Assembly: GCA_030754475.1 (NCBI GenBank) | Contig: JASMAE010000086.1 | Span: forward strand, 1-6,065 | Length of the DNA: 6,065 nt | Direction: 5' to 3' | Source: Rhodospirillales bacterium | GTDB lineage: Bacteria; Pseudomonadota; Alphaproteobacteria; Rhodospirillales; JASLLV01 | Shown here: piece by piece, positions 5,557 to 6,065 of the stretch | Layout of the letters: every line of letters starts with the position of its first letter | Numbering within the stretch: position 1 is the first letter of the stretch | Translations under genes and position numbers: made by a program | Notes under the pieces: model-generated | The model's database searches: none | Seen by the model: only the letters and a program-made list of their open reading frames with translations | Told to the model about the DNA's origin: nothing

Positions 5557-5964
5557 ATGAGCGACAACCCGAAAGCTGCGGCGTTTACTGCGGTGGTAAG
5601 CGCCATTCGGTTCGACGACAACGGCCTCGTTCCCGCGATCGCCCAGCAACACGATTCGGGAGAGGTTTTGATGCTGGCCTGGATGAACGCCGACGCGATC
5701 GTCGAGACCTTGCGCACGCGCCAGGTCTGCTACTGGTCGCGATCGAGACGGAGTCTTTGGCGCAAGGGCGAGACGTCGGGCCACACCCAGGCGCTGAAGG
5801 ATCTTCGCTGGGATTGCGACGCCGACGCGCTGCTGGTGCTGGTCGACCAGAAGGGCGTGGCCTGCCACACCGGACGGCGAAGCTGCTTCTTCAACGCCCT
5901 TCGCGACGGAGCCCCGGCCGTGATCGCCGAAGTCGAGATCGCGCCTGGGGCCGTCCGCGATTGA
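5557..5964 (+). CDS. hisI: Phosphoribosyl-AMP cyclohydrolase
   Basis: This 135-residue, single-domain HisI opens the adenine ring of phosphoribosyl-AMP in the third step of histidine synthesis, in the cytoplasm. Its hallmark YWSRSRRSLWRKGETSGH is at residues 59-76. Metal ligands are visible as DCDAD at residues 86-90 (D86, D88, D90, with C87), plus C103 in ACHTGRRSC and C110. LAWMN at 40-44 is also characteristic. There is no fused HisE (phosphoribosyl-ATP pyrophosphatase) domain: the protein ends about 25 residues after C110. It is separated from metC by 97 bases and no other his gene is in view, so its link to the sulfur genes is probably positional. The stop is TGA at 5962-5964. Confidence 0.95.
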   Translation: MSDNPKAAAFTAVVSAIRFDDNGLVPAIAQQHDSGEVLMLAWMNADAIVETLRTRQVCYWSRSRRSLWRKGETSGHTQALKDLRWDCDADALLVLVDQKGVACHTGRRSCFFNALRDGAPAVIAEVEIAPGAVRD

Positions 5965-5971
5965 CGCGACC

Positions 5972-6065
5972 ATGGGAGGTCGGAATGCGCGCCGCGTCGC
6001 CGCCGTCGCAGCCGCGGCCACGATCCTTTGGGCGGGCCTGACGCACGCGGCCAGGTCCGACACCG
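5972..6065 (+). CDS. Start of a gene for a probable exported protein, 3' partial
   Basis: The ATG at 5972, seven bases after the hisI stop, opens a frame that runs off the window after 31 full codons. The translation looks like a Sec signal peptide. It has a basic n-region (RNARR), a hydrophobic stretch of about 14 residues rich in Ala with ILWAGL, then THA-A, a good signal peptidase I site near residues 25-28. The mature protein is not visible, so no function can be given. A strong GGGAGGT lies just inside the frame (5974-5980) and fits the out-of-frame ATG at 5985 better, but that frame stops at 6041 after 18 codons. Most likely this is a periplasmic or secreted protein. Confidence 0.55.
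   Translation, partial: MGGRNARRVAAVAAAATILWAGLTHAARSDT

Noticed and set aside
1..6065. CRISPR array, insertion sequence, tRNA or rRNA
   Set aside because: No regularly spaced repeats, transposase motifs, terminal inverted repeats or tRNA-like folds were seen on either strand.

Overview
The window is a compact, high-GC (by eye about two thirds GC) bacterial chromosomal segment with every supported gene on the + strand. The proteins most resemble alphaproteobacterial ones: a CysK of the class carrying SQEKKD and GTRYQSKL motifs, a 186-residue GNAT protein with a conserved basic N-terminus, and a proteobacterial-type MetC. That taxonomic reading is from memory of the families, not from a search.

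Layout. Positions 1-743 hold the C-terminal part of a cysteine synthase whose N-terminus, with the PLP lysine, lies before the window. One base after its stop a complete 3-mercaptopyruvate sulfurtransferase begins (745-1638, MST1). After a 99-base gap comes a cyclase/KynB-like metal-dependent hydrolase (1738-2484). After a further 22 bases comes a second, diverged sulfurtransferase (2507-3370, MST2). A 264-base stretch (3371-3634) without a convincing gene separates this block from a GNAT acetyltransferase (3635-4195). Next come cystathionine beta-lyase metC (4290-5459) and phosphoribosyl-AMP cyclohydrolase hisI (5557-5964). The last 94 bases open a gene for a probable exported protein (5972 onward), cut by the window edge.

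How the genes fit together. CysK, two sulfurtransferases and MetC form a sulfur amino acid block: cysteine synthesis, transfer of sulfane sulfur from mercaptopyruvate-like compounds, and conversion of cystathionine to homocysteine. HisI belongs to histidine synthesis, and the GNAT substrate is unknown.

The most notable feature is the block MST1 - hydrolase - MST2. MST1 keeps every catalytic and substrate-binding residue of the family. MST2 keeps the catalytic cysteine and the Asp/His/Ser residues but lacks both arginines that bind the mercaptopyruvate carboxylate. The adjacent hydrolase keeps its full set of predicted zinc ligands. This suggests, but does not prove, a hydrolase-sulfurtransferase pair acting on a thiol or sulfane compound other than 3-mercaptopyruvate. 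A smaller oddity is an AT-rich, rare-codon patch with two overlapping slippery heptamers inside metC. Its -1 frame stays open until it overlaps the hisI start codon.
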